Shown: positions 25,201-34,179 of the stretch, one piece after another
How positions within the stretch are numbered: position 1 is the first letter of the stretch
How the letters are laid out: each line of letters begins with the position of its first letter
Origin: Acidobacteriaceae bacterium
GTDB taxonomy: Bacteria; Acidobacteriota; Terriglobia; Terriglobales; Acidobacteriaceae
Length of the DNA: 64,000 nucleotides
NCBI GenBank assembly: GCA_027449965.1
Contig: DAIDKP010000012.1
Span: 32,522-96,521, forward strand
Reading direction: 5' to 3'
Notes under the pieces: model-generated
Databases searched by the model: none
The model's input: only the letters and a program-made list of their open reading frames with translations
What the model was told of the DNA's origin: nothing
Program-made: the position numbers and the translations under genes

Positions 25201-27166
25201 GATTGCCGAAGTGGAGGAGCAGCAGCAGGGACTGGTGTCGCCGTTTCGCGCGCGCAATCTGGATGGGATGCACGATCTGCTGTTGCGCGTGGGCGACCTG
25301 AGCCGTGAGGAGATGGCGGCTCGCGTGGAGCATGTCGAGTGGGAGCGTGATCTGGAGCGGCTGCTGCGAACGCGACGCGCGCTCGAACTGCGGATTGGCG
25401 GAGAAAAACGAGTGATTGCCGTCGAGGATGCGGCGCGCTATCGGGATGGGCTGGGAGTTCCGCTGCCGCCCGGAGTTCCCGCGGCGCTGCTGGAGCCGGT
25501 TACGCAGCCGGTGCTGGAACTGGTGCGGCGGTTTGCGCGCACGCATGGTCCGTTTGAGCAAAACGCGGTGACGCGACGATTTGGACTGGACGGCGCAAGC
25601 GTGGAGGCGGCTCTGCGCCAGTTGAGCGCAGAGAATCGCGTGATGGAGGGCGGCTTTCGGCCAGGCGGTGTGCATCGCGAGTGGTGTGATACGGAGGTGC
25701 TGCGGCTGATTCGCCGCAAGTCACTGGCGCGGCTGCGCAGGGAAGTGGAGCCGGTGGAGCAGCGGACGCTGGCGCGGTTTGCCACGCACTGGCATGGGCT
25801 GATGACGCCGCGACGCGGGATGGATGCATTGCTTGACGCGATTGAAGGATTGCAGGGCGCGCCGCTGGTGGCTTCGCTGCTGGAGACGCGGATTCTTCCG
25901 GCGCGTGTGGCCGGATACCAGCCAGGCGATCTGGATCGTTTGATTGCAGCGGGTGAGGTGACATGGGCGGGATGGGAGCCGCTGGGCGAACGCGATGGAC
26001 GTGTGCGACTCTTCCTGGCCGACAGCATGGCGGCGCTGACGGCGCTTGAAAACGATGCCGGAGAGTGGAGTGAAGCGGAGCGGCGTTTGCTGGAGATTCT
26101 GCGCACGCGCGGAGCGAGCTTCTATGAAGAGCTGCATCAGGCGCTGGGGGGTGGTTATCCGGGTGACACGGTCGAGGCGCTGTGGTCGCTGGTGTGGCGC
26201 GGGCGAGTGACGAACGATTCGCTGCACCCGCTGCGCGCGTATGTGACGCGGACGGAGACGCGCCGTTCAGGGCAGCGCCGGAGCCATCATGCACAGCAGG
26301 GAAGTGCAGCCTATCGTTCGCGCAGAACTGCGCCTGCCACGGCGACGGGCAGATGGTCACTGATTGCCGAGGCCCGAGGGACAGAGACAACGACGGCGGC
26401 ACTGCACGCAACGGCGCGCCAACTGCTGCGGCGCTATGGCGTGCTGTTGCGGGAAAATGTGACGGCGGAAAATATTCCTGGCGGATTCAGCGCTGTGTAT
26501 CCGGTGCTGAAGGCGATGGAAGAGAGCGGCCAAGTGCGGCGCGGATACTTTGTGGCAGGATTGGGCGCGACGCAGTTTGCTCTGCCGGCGGCGGTGGACT
26601 TGCTGCGGTCGCTGCGCACAGCGGGCGAGAGTTCCGGGGCCGAGACGGACAGGCAGGAGTTTGTGTTGCTGGCGGCGACGGACCCGGCCAATCCGTATGG
26701 GAGCGCGGTGAAATGGCCGGATCTGCCCGCCGAGGCGGACGAGACAGAGTTTGCGCCGCGCACGTTGACGCGCGCCGGATATGCGCAGGTGGTGCTTTGC
26801 CGGGGATGGCTGGCGGCATGGTTACGGCGCGGGAATCCGCATGTGGTGGTGTTTCTGCCGGAGGATGAGCCGGAACGGTCAGCGATGGCGCGTGGACTGG
26901 CTCGATTTCTGGCCGAGACCGGGCGCGTGCGCATGGAGCTTGAGGATGGCGAGGGCAGGTTGATTACGACGGTGAACGGCGTGCCGGTGGTCGAGCATCC
27001 GTGGGTTCATGCGCTGGCGGAAGCAGGCTTTGTGGCCGGGCCGCTGGGCATGCATCTGCGGCGCGGCGTGGGCGCCGCGCCGAGAGGGTCTGCTGAAGAA
27101 GTGGCGCGAAATCGGCCTGCTTTTTCGCGAGCGGATGGGCCGAATTCCGGTGCGCGGAGGAACTGA
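22280..27166 (+). CDS. lhr: Large Lhr-family superfamily 2 DNA helicase
   Basis: A 1628-residue ATP-dependent 3'-5' DNA (and DNA:RNA) helicase of the long Lhr type (E. coli Lhr is 1538 residues), linked to DNA repair. Visible motifs are Walker A APTGTGKT (74-81), YISPLKALAVD (Ia), VDEIHAL (II), LSATQRP (III), FVNSRQVAERLAGALN, ATSTLELGIDMG (V) and QRIGRAGH (VI). The winged-helix, Lhr-specific and long C-terminal domains follow. An acidic insert after motif III (about 248-260) consists of repeated ETSA. The next gene, a Nei glycosylase, starts two bases after the stop, a neighbourhood also known for lhr in actinobacteria. The start is set by GGTAAGGA upstream, which is moderate. Confidence 0.94.
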   Translation: MPRRNQRSQDEVRPAERTFPEPTTTDSSDPGARVLECFHPVTATWFGEVFAEPTLPQRLGWPVIARGESTLILAPTGTGKTLTAFLWCLDRLMLREPEPEQGCRVVYISPLKALAVDVERNLRSPLAGIEMVARRMGVAARVPEISIRTGDTSQRERARFRRHPAEILITTPESLYLLLTSQSAEALLTVDTVIVDEIHALAPTKRGAHLSLSLERLEALTNRRIQRIGLSATQRPLEEIARYLGGAETSAETSAETGAEAEPAVEHQEASAPRWRPVTVVNASAPKQLRLRVEVPVEDMARLGEMEAIPTGAASQTPKRVSIWNAIHPRLLELIRERTSTILFVNSRQVAERLAGALNELAGEPIVRAHHGSLAAEQRAVIEEQLKAGKLRGLCATSTLELGIDMGAVDLVVQIESPPSVASGMQRIGRAGHSVGVVSEGVLFPKFRADLVACAAMTDAMREGRIEATRYPRNPLDVLAQQVVATVTRPPMAVERARNEAAKQAEFRQDAAEWPAEASLADGSTESAEAAGMRLDELFRLVRGAAPFAELTRSAFEGVVDLLAGRYPSDEFAELRARLTWDRNRNVVTARQGAARLAILNAGTIPDRGLYGVFLAGAEGKAHRVGELDEEMVFESREGETFLLGASTWRIEEITHDRVMVSPAPGEPGKMPFWKGDGPGRPLEFGQAIGAMVRELLAAPQAAALTRLVAQHDLDPGAAENLLRFLEDQRAATGVVPDDRTIVIERCRDELGDWRICVLTPFGSRIHTPWAMAAMGRIRAAGGPDVEALWSDDGFVLRFPDMDEPPSEEWLLVESAEANDLVLRQLGATALFAGRFREAAARALLLPRRRADGRTPLWQQRKRAYDLLSVASRYPAFPMLLEAYRECMRDVFDMPALAETLRRVEQREIRVHVVDTQKPSPFAASLLFSYVANFLYDGDAPLAERRAQALTVDQDQLRELMGDGDLRELLDAEAIAEVEEQQQGLVSPFRARNLDGMHDLLLRVGDLSREEMAARVEHVEWERDLERLLRTRRALELRIGGEKRVIAVEDAARYRDGLGVPLPPGVPAALLEPVTQPVLELVRRFARTHGPFEQNAVTRRFGLDGASVEAALRQLSAENRVMEGGFRPGGVHREWCDTEVLRLIRRKSLARLRREVEPVEQRTLARFATHWHGLMTPRRGMDALLDAIEGLQGAPLVASLLETRILPARVAGYQPGDLDRLIAAGEVTWAGWEPLGERDGRVRLFLADSMAALTALENDAGEWSEAERRLLEILRTRGASFYEELHQALGGGYPGDTVEALWSLVWRGRVTNDSLHPLRAYVTRTETRRSGQRRSHHAQQGSAAYRSRRTAPATATGRWSLIAEARGTETTTAALHATARQLLRRYGVLLRENVTAENIPGGFSAVYPVLKAMEESGQVRRGYFVAGLGATQFALPAAVDLLRSLRTAGESSGAETDRQEFVLLAATDPANPYGSAVKWPDLPAEADETEFAPRTLTRAGYAQVVLCRGWLAAWLRRGNPHVVVFLPEDEPERSAMARGLARFLAETGRVRMELEDGEGRLITTVNGVPVVEHPWVHALAEAGFVAGPLGMHLRRGVGAAPRGSAEEVARNRPAFSRADGPNSGARRN
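23021..23056 (+). repeat. 12-bp tandem repeat inside lhr
   Basis: Three units (GAGACAAGTGCT and two variants) encode ETSA, ETSA, ETGA in a variable acidic insert of the helicase. Confidence 0.85.
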
Positions 27167-27168
27167 CG

Positions 27169-28065
27169 ATGCCTGAAGGCGATACGATCTTTCGCACAGC
27201 GCGGGCGCTTGGTCGCGCGCTGACTCAAAGCAGGCCAGGTGGCCCGGTAGACGGCAGCGTGGTACGGCAGTTTGTGACGACGATGGCGCCGCTTGCGCAG
27301 GCCGAGGACGAGCGGAGCTTTGTGGGCGAGCGCGTGGTGCGTGTCGAGTCGCGCGGCAAGTGGGTGCTGATGGTCTTTGCGCCCGTGGATGCGGTGGAGC
27401 ATGAGGCGGCGCAGCGCGTGGTGGCAACGCACATGCTGATGAGCGGGAGCTGGCACATCTATCGACAGGGAGATGCGTGGCAAAAGCCGCGGGAGCAGGC
27501 GCGGATTATGGTGGCCACCGATACGTTTGTGGCTGCGGCGTTTCGTGTGCCGATTGCGAGGGTGTACACGTGGTCGCAACTGCGGCGCGAAAGAAAGATT
27601 CCGCGCGTGGAGATGGATCTGCTGCGCGAGGAATTTGATGCGGAGGCAGCGGTGAAGCGGCTGATGGAGCGCGGAGAAGAGGCGATTGGCGAGGTGCTGC
27701 TGAATCAGCGCGTGATGGCCGGTGTGGGGAATGTCTTCAAAAGCGAGGTCTGTTTTGCGGAGCGTGTGAATCCGTTTGCCCAGGTGAACCGGCTGAGCGA
27801 GCAACAGGCGCAGGGGCTGGTGAAACGGTCGCGGCAACTGCTGGCGGCCAATGTGATGGAGGATTCCGGCGACCGGATTGTGACCTATCGCGGATGGCAG
27901 CGCAGGACGACACGAAGCGCGGATCCGAGTGCGAGCCTGTGGGTATACGGTCGCGGAGGCGAGCCGTGCCGGCGATGTGCAACGGCGATTGAGCGCCTGC
28001 TGCAGGGCGAGGGTGCGCGAGTGACCTACTGGTGCCCGGCGTGCCAGAGGCGACCGGAGAGCTGA
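27169..28065 (+). CDS. nei: Fpg/Nei family DNA glycosylase/AP lyase
   Basis: Base excision repair enzyme acting on oxidised bases. The 298-residue protein starts MPEGDT. After Met removal, Pro is the Schiff-base nucleophile and Glu the catalytic acid, as in Nei (MPEGD) proteins. The middle helix-two-turn-helix includes MAGVGNVFKSEVCF. The C-terminal zinc finger is CRRC ... CPAC with the conserved TYWCPACQR end. It is joined to lhr by a two-base gap, so the helicase and glycosylase are almost certainly made together. The substrate range (Nei1, Nei2 or Fpg) cannot be fixed by reading, but the N-terminal MPEGDTIFRTA is closest to the Nei group. Confidence 0.93.
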   Translation: MPEGDTIFRTARALGRALTQSRPGGPVDGSVVRQFVTTMAPLAQAEDERSFVGERVVRVESRGKWVLMVFAPVDAVEHEAAQRVVATHMLMSGSWHIYRQGDAWQKPREQARIMVATDTFVAAAFRVPIARVYTWSQLRRERKIPRVEMDLLREEFDAEAAVKRLMERGEEAIGEVLLNQRVMAGVGNVFKSEVCFAERVNPFAQVNRLSEQQAQGLVKRSRQLLAANVMEDSGDRIVTYRGWQRRTTRSADPSASLWVYGRGGEPCRRCATAIERLLQGEGARVTYWCPACQRRPES

Positions 28066-28100
28066 ATCCGCCGGGGCGACGCGACAGAACTTCCATCGCG

Positions 28101-30491
28101 CTATTGTGGCTTGTTGCCAAGGCCAAAGATCTTCTGCAGGAAGTTGCGATGATCGGGGTTGGGATGGCTGCATGTGGCCTGAGGCACGGTGCCGTTGAGG
28201 AAAGCCGCTGTGTAGGTGTCGGTGGAGCAGGTGCTGTCGGCGGGGAGATTGGTGGCGGAGTCGATCTGCACGAGTTGAACGCCCTCGGGCGGAGTGAACT
28301 CGGCTGTATCCGAGTACTGGGGCAGGGCGACGGCGCGCTTCATGAAATCGGCCCAGATGGGAGCAGCGGCGTGTGCGCCTTCAATCTTGAGATCGGTGTA
28401 GTCGTCGTTGCCGACCCAGACGATGCACAGCAGATTGCTGGTGTATCCGGCGAACCAGGCGTCGTGCTCGGTGCCGGTTTTGCCCGCGGCAGGCGCAGTG
28501 AAACCCATATTGCGAACGCCCGCGCCGGTGCCCTTGCCCTGCAGAACGGCCTCCATCATGCTGGTGGTGAGATAGGCGACGCGCGGATCGAGAATCTGCT
28601 TGCTGGTGGGCGTGTAGTCGGTGAGGACATCGCCGGAGGGGGTGCGGACGCTGGCCACCATCCAGGGATCGATCTTGAGGCCGCCGTTGGCAAAGGCGGT
28701 GTAGACGCCGGCCATATCGAGCGGCGTGGCGTCATAGGCTCCGATGGCAACGGCTGGCGTGGCGCGCGCGCTGGCGATGCCGAGTTGCTGGGCAAGGGTG
28801 GCCACGGTGTCAAAGCCGACGAGCGAGGCCAGGCTGATGGTGGCGTTGTTCAACGAGCGCATCAGGGCAAAACGGGCGTTGACCTGACCGTGATACTCGC
28901 CTTCAAAGTTGCGCGGCGTGTAGTCCTGCCCGTTGACCTCGTAGGTGGTTTGCTCGTCGCTGAGCTGTGTGAGAGGCGAGAAGAGCGCATCCTGACCGGG
29001 CAGCGTGGAGCCGGCAACGGCTGTGTTGAATGCCGCGGCATAGACAATGGGTTTGAAGATGGATCCAGTGGGGCGCGAGGCGACGGCGTGATCCAACTGA
29101 CTGAAGCCGTAGCTGCGTCCGCCGACCAGGGCCAGCACCTGCCCGGTGTGCGGATTGAGCGCGACGAGCGCGACCTGCGGATGAGGCAGCGATCCAATGC
29201 GATGCAGGCGCGCGGCTCGTTGATCCACCTGCTTGTCAATGGCGGGAATCGCCTGCGCCACAGCGGCGGTGGCTGCGGATTGAAGATCGGGATCAAGCGA
29301 AGTGTAGATGCGCAGGCCCTCGCGGTTGAAGTCGTGCTCGCCGAGCTTTTGGTTGAGCTGGTCGCGAACCAGATCGACAAAGTAGGGAGCATCGCTGGCA
29401 TCCACGCTTTCCTGCGAAAGATGCAACGACTCCAGCTTGGTTTGCTCGGCGCTTTCCTTGGTGATGGCGCCGGTTTCGACCATCGCATCGAGCACGAGAT
29501 TGCGCCGCTCCAGTGCGCGGTCAGGATGACGGTACGGCGAAAAGTAGTTGGGCCGCTGGATCATGCCGGCCAGCAGCGCGGATTCTGCCAGGTTGAGCTG
29601 TCGTACATCCTTGCCAAAATAGACGCGCGAGGCTTCGCCAAAGCCGTCGATGGAGAAACTGCCGCGCTGGCCCAGGTTGATCTCGTTGGCGTACATCTCA
29701 AAGATCTGCTGCTTGGTGAAGCGATGTTCAAGCTGAAAGGTGATGACGATCTCGATGATCTTGCGTTTGAACTTTTTCTCCGGCGAGAGAAAAAAGCCGC
29801 GCGCAAGCTGCATGGTGAGCGTGGAGCCACCCTCGACTTTGCGCCCGCTGAGAATGTCGCGCAAGGCAGCAGAAAAAAGGCGGGAGTAGTTGACGCCGTC
29901 GTGCTCGAAGAAGCGCCGATCCTCAATGGCCATGACGGCCTGAACGAGGTTGGGCGGAAGCTCGCTGTAGGTGACAAGGCGACGCTTGGTGCGGTTGGCG
30001 TCATCGCTAAGTCCGGTGATGAGCAACGGCTCCAGTTCATAGCTGGCAAGCGGCTGGCCATGATCGTCGGAGATGGCGGAGACGACTCCACCAGAGAAGC
30101 GAATGAGCGCGCCGTCCTGTGAGTGGTAGCTTTGCGGGCCGGGATGGACAGCAACGCTTTGATCGGTGGCGGCAAAGGTGCCAAGCGGTGAGGGAGTGGG
30201 CGCGGAAGGGTCAGTGTATCCGGCGGTGCGCAACTCGCGAACCACCAGGGCAAGCGAGAGATGCTGCCCCGGGCGGACTTCGCGGGGAGCCGCGTAAATC
30301 TTGGCGGTGGTGGCGAAGAGTGGCTGTTGAAGGCGGGCATCGACAACGCCGCGATAGCGCAGGTAGTAGTAGCCGCCGGTGGCCAGCAGCGCAAGACCCG
30401 CAAAGGCGCAGCACGCAAGCAGAACCATGACCAGACGGAAGGTCAGATTGTGCTGCGAACGGCTGCTGGGAATGCGGATGCGCAGAGCCAT
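28101..30491 (-). CDS. Class A penicillin-binding protein (transglycosylase/transpeptidase)
   Basis: A 796-residue bifunctional peptidoglycan synthase. A cytoplasmic tail and one transmembrane helix (about 22-46) lead to a UB2H-like region, then the GT51 domain with AIEDRRFFEHDGVN (catalytic Glu), GGSTLTMQLARGFF and YANEINLGQRG. The transpeptidase domain has TGSIFKP (SxxK, nucleophile Ser), RSLNN (SxN) and GKTGTEHDAWF (KTG). The layout is closest to PBP1b. The C-terminus is short and Pro-rich. The ATG at 30491 is 10 bases past the proS stop; a TTG at 30500 is the only alternative. It is probably co-transcribed with proS. Confidence 0.93.
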   Translation of the reverse strand: MALRIRIPSSRSQHNLTFRLVMVLLACCAFAGLALLATGGYYYLRYRGVVDARLQQPLFATTAKIYAAPREVRPGQHLSLALVVRELRTAGYTDPSAPTPSPLGTFAATDQSVAVHPGPQSYHSQDGALIRFSGGVVSAISDDHGQPLASYELEPLLITGLSDDANRTKRRLVTYSELPPNLVQAVMAIEDRRFFEHDGVNYSRLFSAALRDILSGRKVEGGSTLTMQLARGFFLSPEKKFKRKIIEIVITFQLEHRFTKQQIFEMYANEINLGQRGSFSIDGFGEASRVYFGKDVRQLNLAESALLAGMIQRPNYFSPYRHPDRALERRNLVLDAMVETGAITKESAEQTKLESLHLSQESVDASDAPYFVDLVRDQLNQKLGEHDFNREGLRIYTSLDPDLQSAATAAVAQAIPAIDKQVDQRAARLHRIGSLPHPQVALVALNPHTGQVLALVGGRSYGFSQLDHAVASRPTGSIFKPIVYAAAFNTAVAGSTLPGQDALFSPLTQLSDEQTTYEVNGQDYTPRNFEGEYHGQVNARFALMRSLNNATISLASLVGFDTVATLAQQLGIASARATPAVAIGAYDATPLDMAGVYTAFANGGLKIDPWMVASVRTPSGDVLTDYTPTSKQILDPRVAYLTTSMMEAVLQGKGTGAGVRNMGFTAPAAGKTGTEHDAWFAGYTSNLLCIVWVGNDDYTDLKIEGAHAAAPIWADFMKRAVALPQYSDTAEFTPPEGVQLVQIDSATNLPADSTCSTDTYTAAFLNGTVPQATCSHPNPDHRNFLQKIFGLGNKPQ

Positions 30492-30501
30492 CAAGGTCAA
30501 C

Positions 30502-32280
30502 TCACAGGGTGGTGGCGGCGAGAACCTGAGAACGTAGCGCAGAGACTACGTCGGCAAGCGCGACGACGGTGGTTGTGGAGGTGGAGCGAGTGAATAACTC
30601 GACCTGTTGATCGACGATCTTTTTGCCGACAGTCACGCGGAAGGGAATGCCGATCAGTTCAGCATCCTTGAACTTGACTCCGGCGCGTTCGTCGCGGTCA
30701 TCGAGCAGGATATCGAAACCGGCGCGATCAAGTTCCGCGGCAAGCGCTTCCCCGGCGGCCAGCAGCGTGGCGTCGCTGGTGTTGGTGATGGTGACCACCA
30801 CCTGAAACGGCGCAATGGCGGGAGCAAGCCAGAAGCCTGCGTTGTCATGGGATTGTTCGATGGCCGCGGTGAGGATGCGCTCGACGCCGATGCCATAGCT
30901 GCCCATGATCGGCGTGACTTCCTTGCCGTTGGGATCTAGCACTGTTGCTCCCATGGCCTGCGTGTATTTGTAGCCAAGCTTGAAGATGTGGCCGATCTCG
31001 ACGGCCTTGCCGACGACGAGCTTGCCGGCGCAGTTTTCCGTTGGGCAGGACTCTCCTTCAAGCACGGTGCGGATGTCTCCGGCAATCGTCCACTGGAAGT
31101 CGCGCCCGGCAGTGACGTTGCGCAGGTGGTAGTCGAGCTTGTTGGCTCCTGCGACCATGTTTTTGCGCTGGGTGAGCGAGCCATCGACGACGACGGTGAG
31201 TTTGTCGGCGAGCGGAGCGGACGCGGGAACCAGACCGACCGGGCCGAGGAATCCGGCTGGCGCGTGGAGGAATGCTTCGAGTTCTTCGGCTACCATCGGA
31301 CGAAGCTCCGCAGCGCCTACAAGGCTCATCAGCTTGGTTTCATTCACCTGATGGTCGCCGCGCAGAAACGCTGCAACGCCGTGCCAGGTATCCGCCATTG
31401 CGCCACTGCCGCGGTGAAGCGCCATGTAGGCGACGCACTTGATGTCGGAGGCGGGCGAAATCTGGAAGAACTTTGCCACATCGGCGATGGCGCCGAGGCC
31501 GGGTGTGAAGACCAGCTCAGGAGTGCCGTCGCCGGTCGACTCCATTTCGACGACAGCGTCCAGGCGCGAGGTGGCCTTCTCCACGTTGGCCGCGTAGCCG
31601 CAGGCAGGGCAGCTTGCGATCAGGTCTTCGCCCGCGTCGGTGTAGACCATGAACTCCTGCGACTGCGAGCCGCCCATGGCTCCGGAGTCCGCATCGACGG
31701 CGACAAAGCGCAGACCGCAGCGCGTGAAGATGCGTCGATAGACCTGGTCGTGAAGATCGAAGCTGCGATCCAGTCCGGCTGCGTCGATGTCAAAGGAGTA
31801 GCTGTCCTTCATGGTGAACTGGCGCACGCGCAGCAGGCCGGATTTGGGGCGTGGCTCGTCGCGAAATTTGGTCTGAATCTGATACCAGATCTGCGGCAGT
31901 TGCTTGTAGCTTCGCAGTTCCTTGCGCGCGATCTCCGTCATGATCTCTTCGTGCGTCATGGCGAGGCAAAGCTCGGCGCCTTTGCGATCCTTGAGGCGAA
32001 ACATGTTGTCGCCCATGCCGCTCCAGCGGCCGCTTGGCTCCCAGACTTCACGCGGGTTCAGCGCGGGCAGGAAAAACTCCTGACCGATGGTGTCCATCTC
32101 TTCACGGATGATGGCGATGATCTTGTTCAGCGAGCGCTGGCCGAGAAAAAGATAGTTGTAGATGCCGGCGCCAAGCTGGCGAATGTAGCCGGCGCGCAGC
32201 AGAAATTTGTGGCTGGCGACCTCGGCGTCCGAGGGTGCTTCACGAAGTGTGGGCAGAAAGAGTGTGGACCAGCGGTGCAT
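30502..32280 (-). CDS. proS: Prolyl-tRNA synthetase, bacterial type with editing domain
   Basis: Attaches proline to tRNA-Pro. At 592 residues it has class II motif 1 ([18 protein letters not shown]), motif 2 ([21 protein letters not shown], quoted here in parts: FRDEPRP and RQFTMKD), a long INS editing insert (about 225-405) and the C-terminal anticodon-binding domain. The insert and length identify the bacterial form. A promoter-like element precedes it at 32321-32349 and the PBP gene follows 10 bases downstream. No strong Shine-Dalgarno is visible before the ATG. Confidence 0.96.
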   Translation of the reverse strand: MHRWSTLFLPTLREAPSDAEVASHKFLLRAGYIRQLGAGIYNYLFLGQRSLNKIIAIIREEMDTIGQEFFLPALNPREVWEPSGRWSGMGDNMFRLKDRKGAELCLAMTHEEIMTEIARKELRSYKQLPQIWYQIQTKFRDEPRPKSGLLRVRQFTMKDSYSFDIDAAGLDRSFDLHDQVYRRIFTRCGLRFVAVDADSGAMGGSQSQEFMVYTDAGEDLIASCPACGYAANVEKATSRLDAVVEMESTGDGTPELVFTPGLGAIADVAKFFQISPASDIKCVAYMALHRGSGAMADTWHGVAAFLRGDHQVNETKLMSLVGAAELRPMVAEELEAFLHAPAGFLGPVGLVPASAPLADKLTVVVDGSLTQRKNMVAGANKLDYHLRNVTAGRDFQWTIAGDIRTVLEGESCPTENCAGKLVVGKAVEIGHIFKLGYKYTQAMGATVLDPNGKEVTPIMGSYGIGVERILTAAIEQSHDNAGFWLAPAIAPFQVVVTITNTSDATLLAAGEALAAELDRAGFDILLDDRDERAGVKFKDAELIGIPFRVTVGKKIVDQQVELFTRSTSTTTVVALADVVSALRSQVLAATTL

Positions 32281-32320
32281 TCCAGATATCGACTTTCAAT
32301 TCAGGATTCAGACTGCTTTG

Positions 32321-32349
32321 ATTTTACCTGCTGAGTATCTGCCTGGCAG
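32321..32349 (-). promoter_or_regulatory. Candidate sigma-70 promoter for proS
   Basis: On the minus strand: CTGCCA, 17 bases, TAAAAT (4/6 and 5/6 matches to consensus), about 40 bases before the proS ATG. This suggests proS does not depend only on read-through from kdsD. Confidence 0.42.
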
Positions 32350-32385
32350 TTGCGCGCGGACGAGCCTGGCAGTGAGGGAGGCGTT

Positions 32386-33387
32386 TCAGATCATCTCCAG
32401 TCCCCAGAGATCGTGCAGGTGCAGGATGCCCTCGACTCGCTGAGCGGCATCGGTGATGACCAGAAACGTGATGCGGCGCTCCTCCAGAATGGCCAGGCCG
32501 CGCGTGGCCAGTTCCTCGGCAGACAGCGTGACGGGATGCGCATTCATGGCTTCGCGCGCGGAGTGTTCCAGTGCGCTGCCGCGATATTGTTCGAGCAGGC
32601 GGCGAAGGTCGCCGTCGCTGAGTACGCCAAGCAGTTTTCCATTGAGCTGGACGGTGGTCATGCCCAGTTTTTTGCGGCTCATCTCATAGATGACGTCGAT
32701 CATGGCGGCATCGGGCGCAACCACAGGAATGGCGTCGCCGGTGTGCATCAGGTCGCGGACGCGAGCAAGCTGGCGCCCCAGTTTGCCGCCGGGATGGAGC
32801 GCGGCGAAGTCCTCCGCGCGAAAGCCTTTGCGCAGACTGACGGCGATGGCGAGCGCGTCGCCAAGCGCCAGCATCGCTGTCGTTGAAGCCGTGGGTGCAA
32901 GATTCAGTCCGCAGGCTTCGCGCGCCACGGAGCAGTCCAGCGCAACATCGCTTGCGCTGGCGAGCGTGGAAGCCGTCTGGCAGGTGAAGCTGATGAGCGC
33001 GTCGCCTTTGCGCTTGAGCGCAGGCAGCAGGCGAAGGATCTCCTCAGTCTCTCCGCTGGCAGAGAGCGCAAGGACAAGGTCGCCGTGCATGAGCGCGCCC
33101 AGGTCGCCGTGAACCGCCTCTGCCGGGTGAAGAAAATGCGCAGGCGTTCCGGTGGAGGTGAGCGTGGCGGCGATCTTTTGCGCGATGATGCCGCTTTTGC
33201 CCATGCCGGTGAGCAGGACACGTCCGCGCGCATGGGTGCAGGCAGCCACAAGATCCACGGCGCGGGCAAAAGTCGACTGCATGGCGCCGTCGAGGCGCGC
33301 AGCCAGTGCGGAAAGCGCATCCGCCTGAATGCGCACCAGCGAGGCAGGCGTGAGTGGAGAGTTCGAGTCAGAGGAAGCTGCGGCCAT
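32386..33387 (-). CDS. kdsD: D-arabinose 5-phosphate isomerase (KdsD/KpsF type)
   Basis: Interconverts ribulose 5-phosphate and arabinose 5-phosphate, the substrate of KdsA in Kdo synthesis. The 333-residue protein has an N-terminal SIS sugar-isomerase domain (GMGKSGIIAQKIAATLTSTG, HPAEAVHGDLGAL, SASGETEEIL) and two CBS domains (about 210-330, including RDLMHTGD and HLHDLW). KpsF and GutQ share this domain layout, so symbol choice rests on the presence of kdsA in the same genome. AAGG lies before the ATG. The divergent neighbour is tlpA. It is separated from proS by 105 bp that hold a likely promoter. Confidence 0.93.
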   Translation of the reverse strand: MAAASSDSNSPLTPASLVRIQADALSALAARLDGAMQSTFARAVDLVAACTHARGRVLLTGMGKSGIIAQKIAATLTSTGTPAHFLHPAEAVHGDLGALMHGDLVLALSASGETEEILRLLPALKRKGDALISFTCQTASTLASASDVALDCSVAREACGLNLAPTASTTAMLALGDALAIAVSLRKGFRAEDFAALHPGGKLGRQLARVRDLMHTGDAIPVVAPDAAMIDVIYEMSRKKLGMTTVQLNGKLLGVLSDGDLRRLLEQYRGSALEHSAREAMNAHPVTLSAEELATRGLAILEERRITFLVITDAAQRVEGILHLHDLWGLEMI

Positions 33388-33495
33388 GCGCCTTTGATGG
33401 TAGCAGTTGGACGGGATGAAACGAAACGAGCACGCGACACGGACCGGGAAGACGGAGCCATGGTTGCGGCGCTAGAATCGTGGAAGCGAGGGCGT

Positions 33496-34149
33496 ATGCG
33501 AGACAAGAACTTTTTAGTGGCCGGGCTGGCGATGGTGGTCTTTGTGATGCTGGCTGCTGCAGGCTGGGCCAACTGGATGAACCGGAAGCATATGGCGGAG
33601 ATGCAGGCACAGCGAGCGATGGATCCGATGGTGATGGGCAATATGCCGGGCATGCAGATGGGCGGTGACGCCGGCACCGGCGAGATGGCTTCGCCGATGG
33701 TTGGCAAGCAGGCCGCGGATTTTACGCTGACTGATCTCAGCGGCAAAAAGGTTTCGCTGGCCGACTACAAGGGCAAGGCTGTGCAGTTGAACTTCTGGGC
33801 GACGTGGTGCGCGCCGTGCAAGATTGAGACGCCGTGGCTGGCGGAGCTGGAGAAGCAGTACAAACCCAGGGGATTTGAAATTCTGGGTGTCTCGTTTGAC
33901 GATCTTGATCTGAACGACGCGGCCAAGCTGAAGACCGAGACGGCCGACATTGCCAAAACCGCCAAACAGCTTGGCATCAACTATCCCGTTTTGCTGGATG
34001 GGGACGCGATCAGCAAGAAATATGGCGACCCGGAGGTCTTTCCGACTTCGTTCTTTGTGGATCGTCAGGGGAAGATTGTCGCAGCGACGATGGGACTGAC
34101 TTCCAAGGACGACCTTGAAAGCAACATCAAAAAAGCGCTGGGCGAGTGA
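33496..34149 (+). CDS. TlpA-like membrane-anchored thioredoxin with Met-rich linker
   Basis: A periplasmic thiol:disulfide reductase of the TlpA/ResA group, 217 residues. An uncleaved N-terminal helix (about 6-27) anchors it, and the thioredoxin fold carries WCAPC (Cys105, Cys108) and the cis-Pro segment VFPTSFFVD. Residues 33-69 are strikingly Met-rich (10 Met, including MxxM and MQM patterns, and GNMPGMQMGG), as in copper-binding loops. That suggests Cu(I) handling, which is inference. TAGAAT at 33473-33478 and GCGAGGG just before the ATG favour this start over an upstream ATG at 33460. The next gene is a DsbD-alpha domain protein, a likely redox partner. Confidence 0.9.
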   Translation: MRDKNFLVAGLAMVVFVMLAAAGWANWMNRKHMAEMQAQRAMDPMVMGNMPGMQMGGDAGTGEMASPMVGKQAADFTLTDLSGKKVSLADYKGKAVQLNFWATWCAPCKIETPWLAELEKQYKPRGFEILGVSFDDLDLNDAAKLKTETADIAKTAKQLGINYPVLLDGDAISKKYGDPEVFPTSFFVDRQGKIVAATMGLTSKDDLESNIKKALGE

Positions 34150-34179
34150 GCCGTGCGCCGGTAACGAAGGAGTGACGAC

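Noticed and set aside
22280..28065. lhr-nei considered as a possible defence island
   Set aside because: Both are recognised repair families with a known shared neighbourhood, and no nuclease, toxin or mobile genes surround them.
28032..30122. 696-codon plus-strand open frame across the PBP gene
   Set aside because: Antisense to a complete GT51/transpeptidase gene; Gly/Val-rich low-complexity translation.
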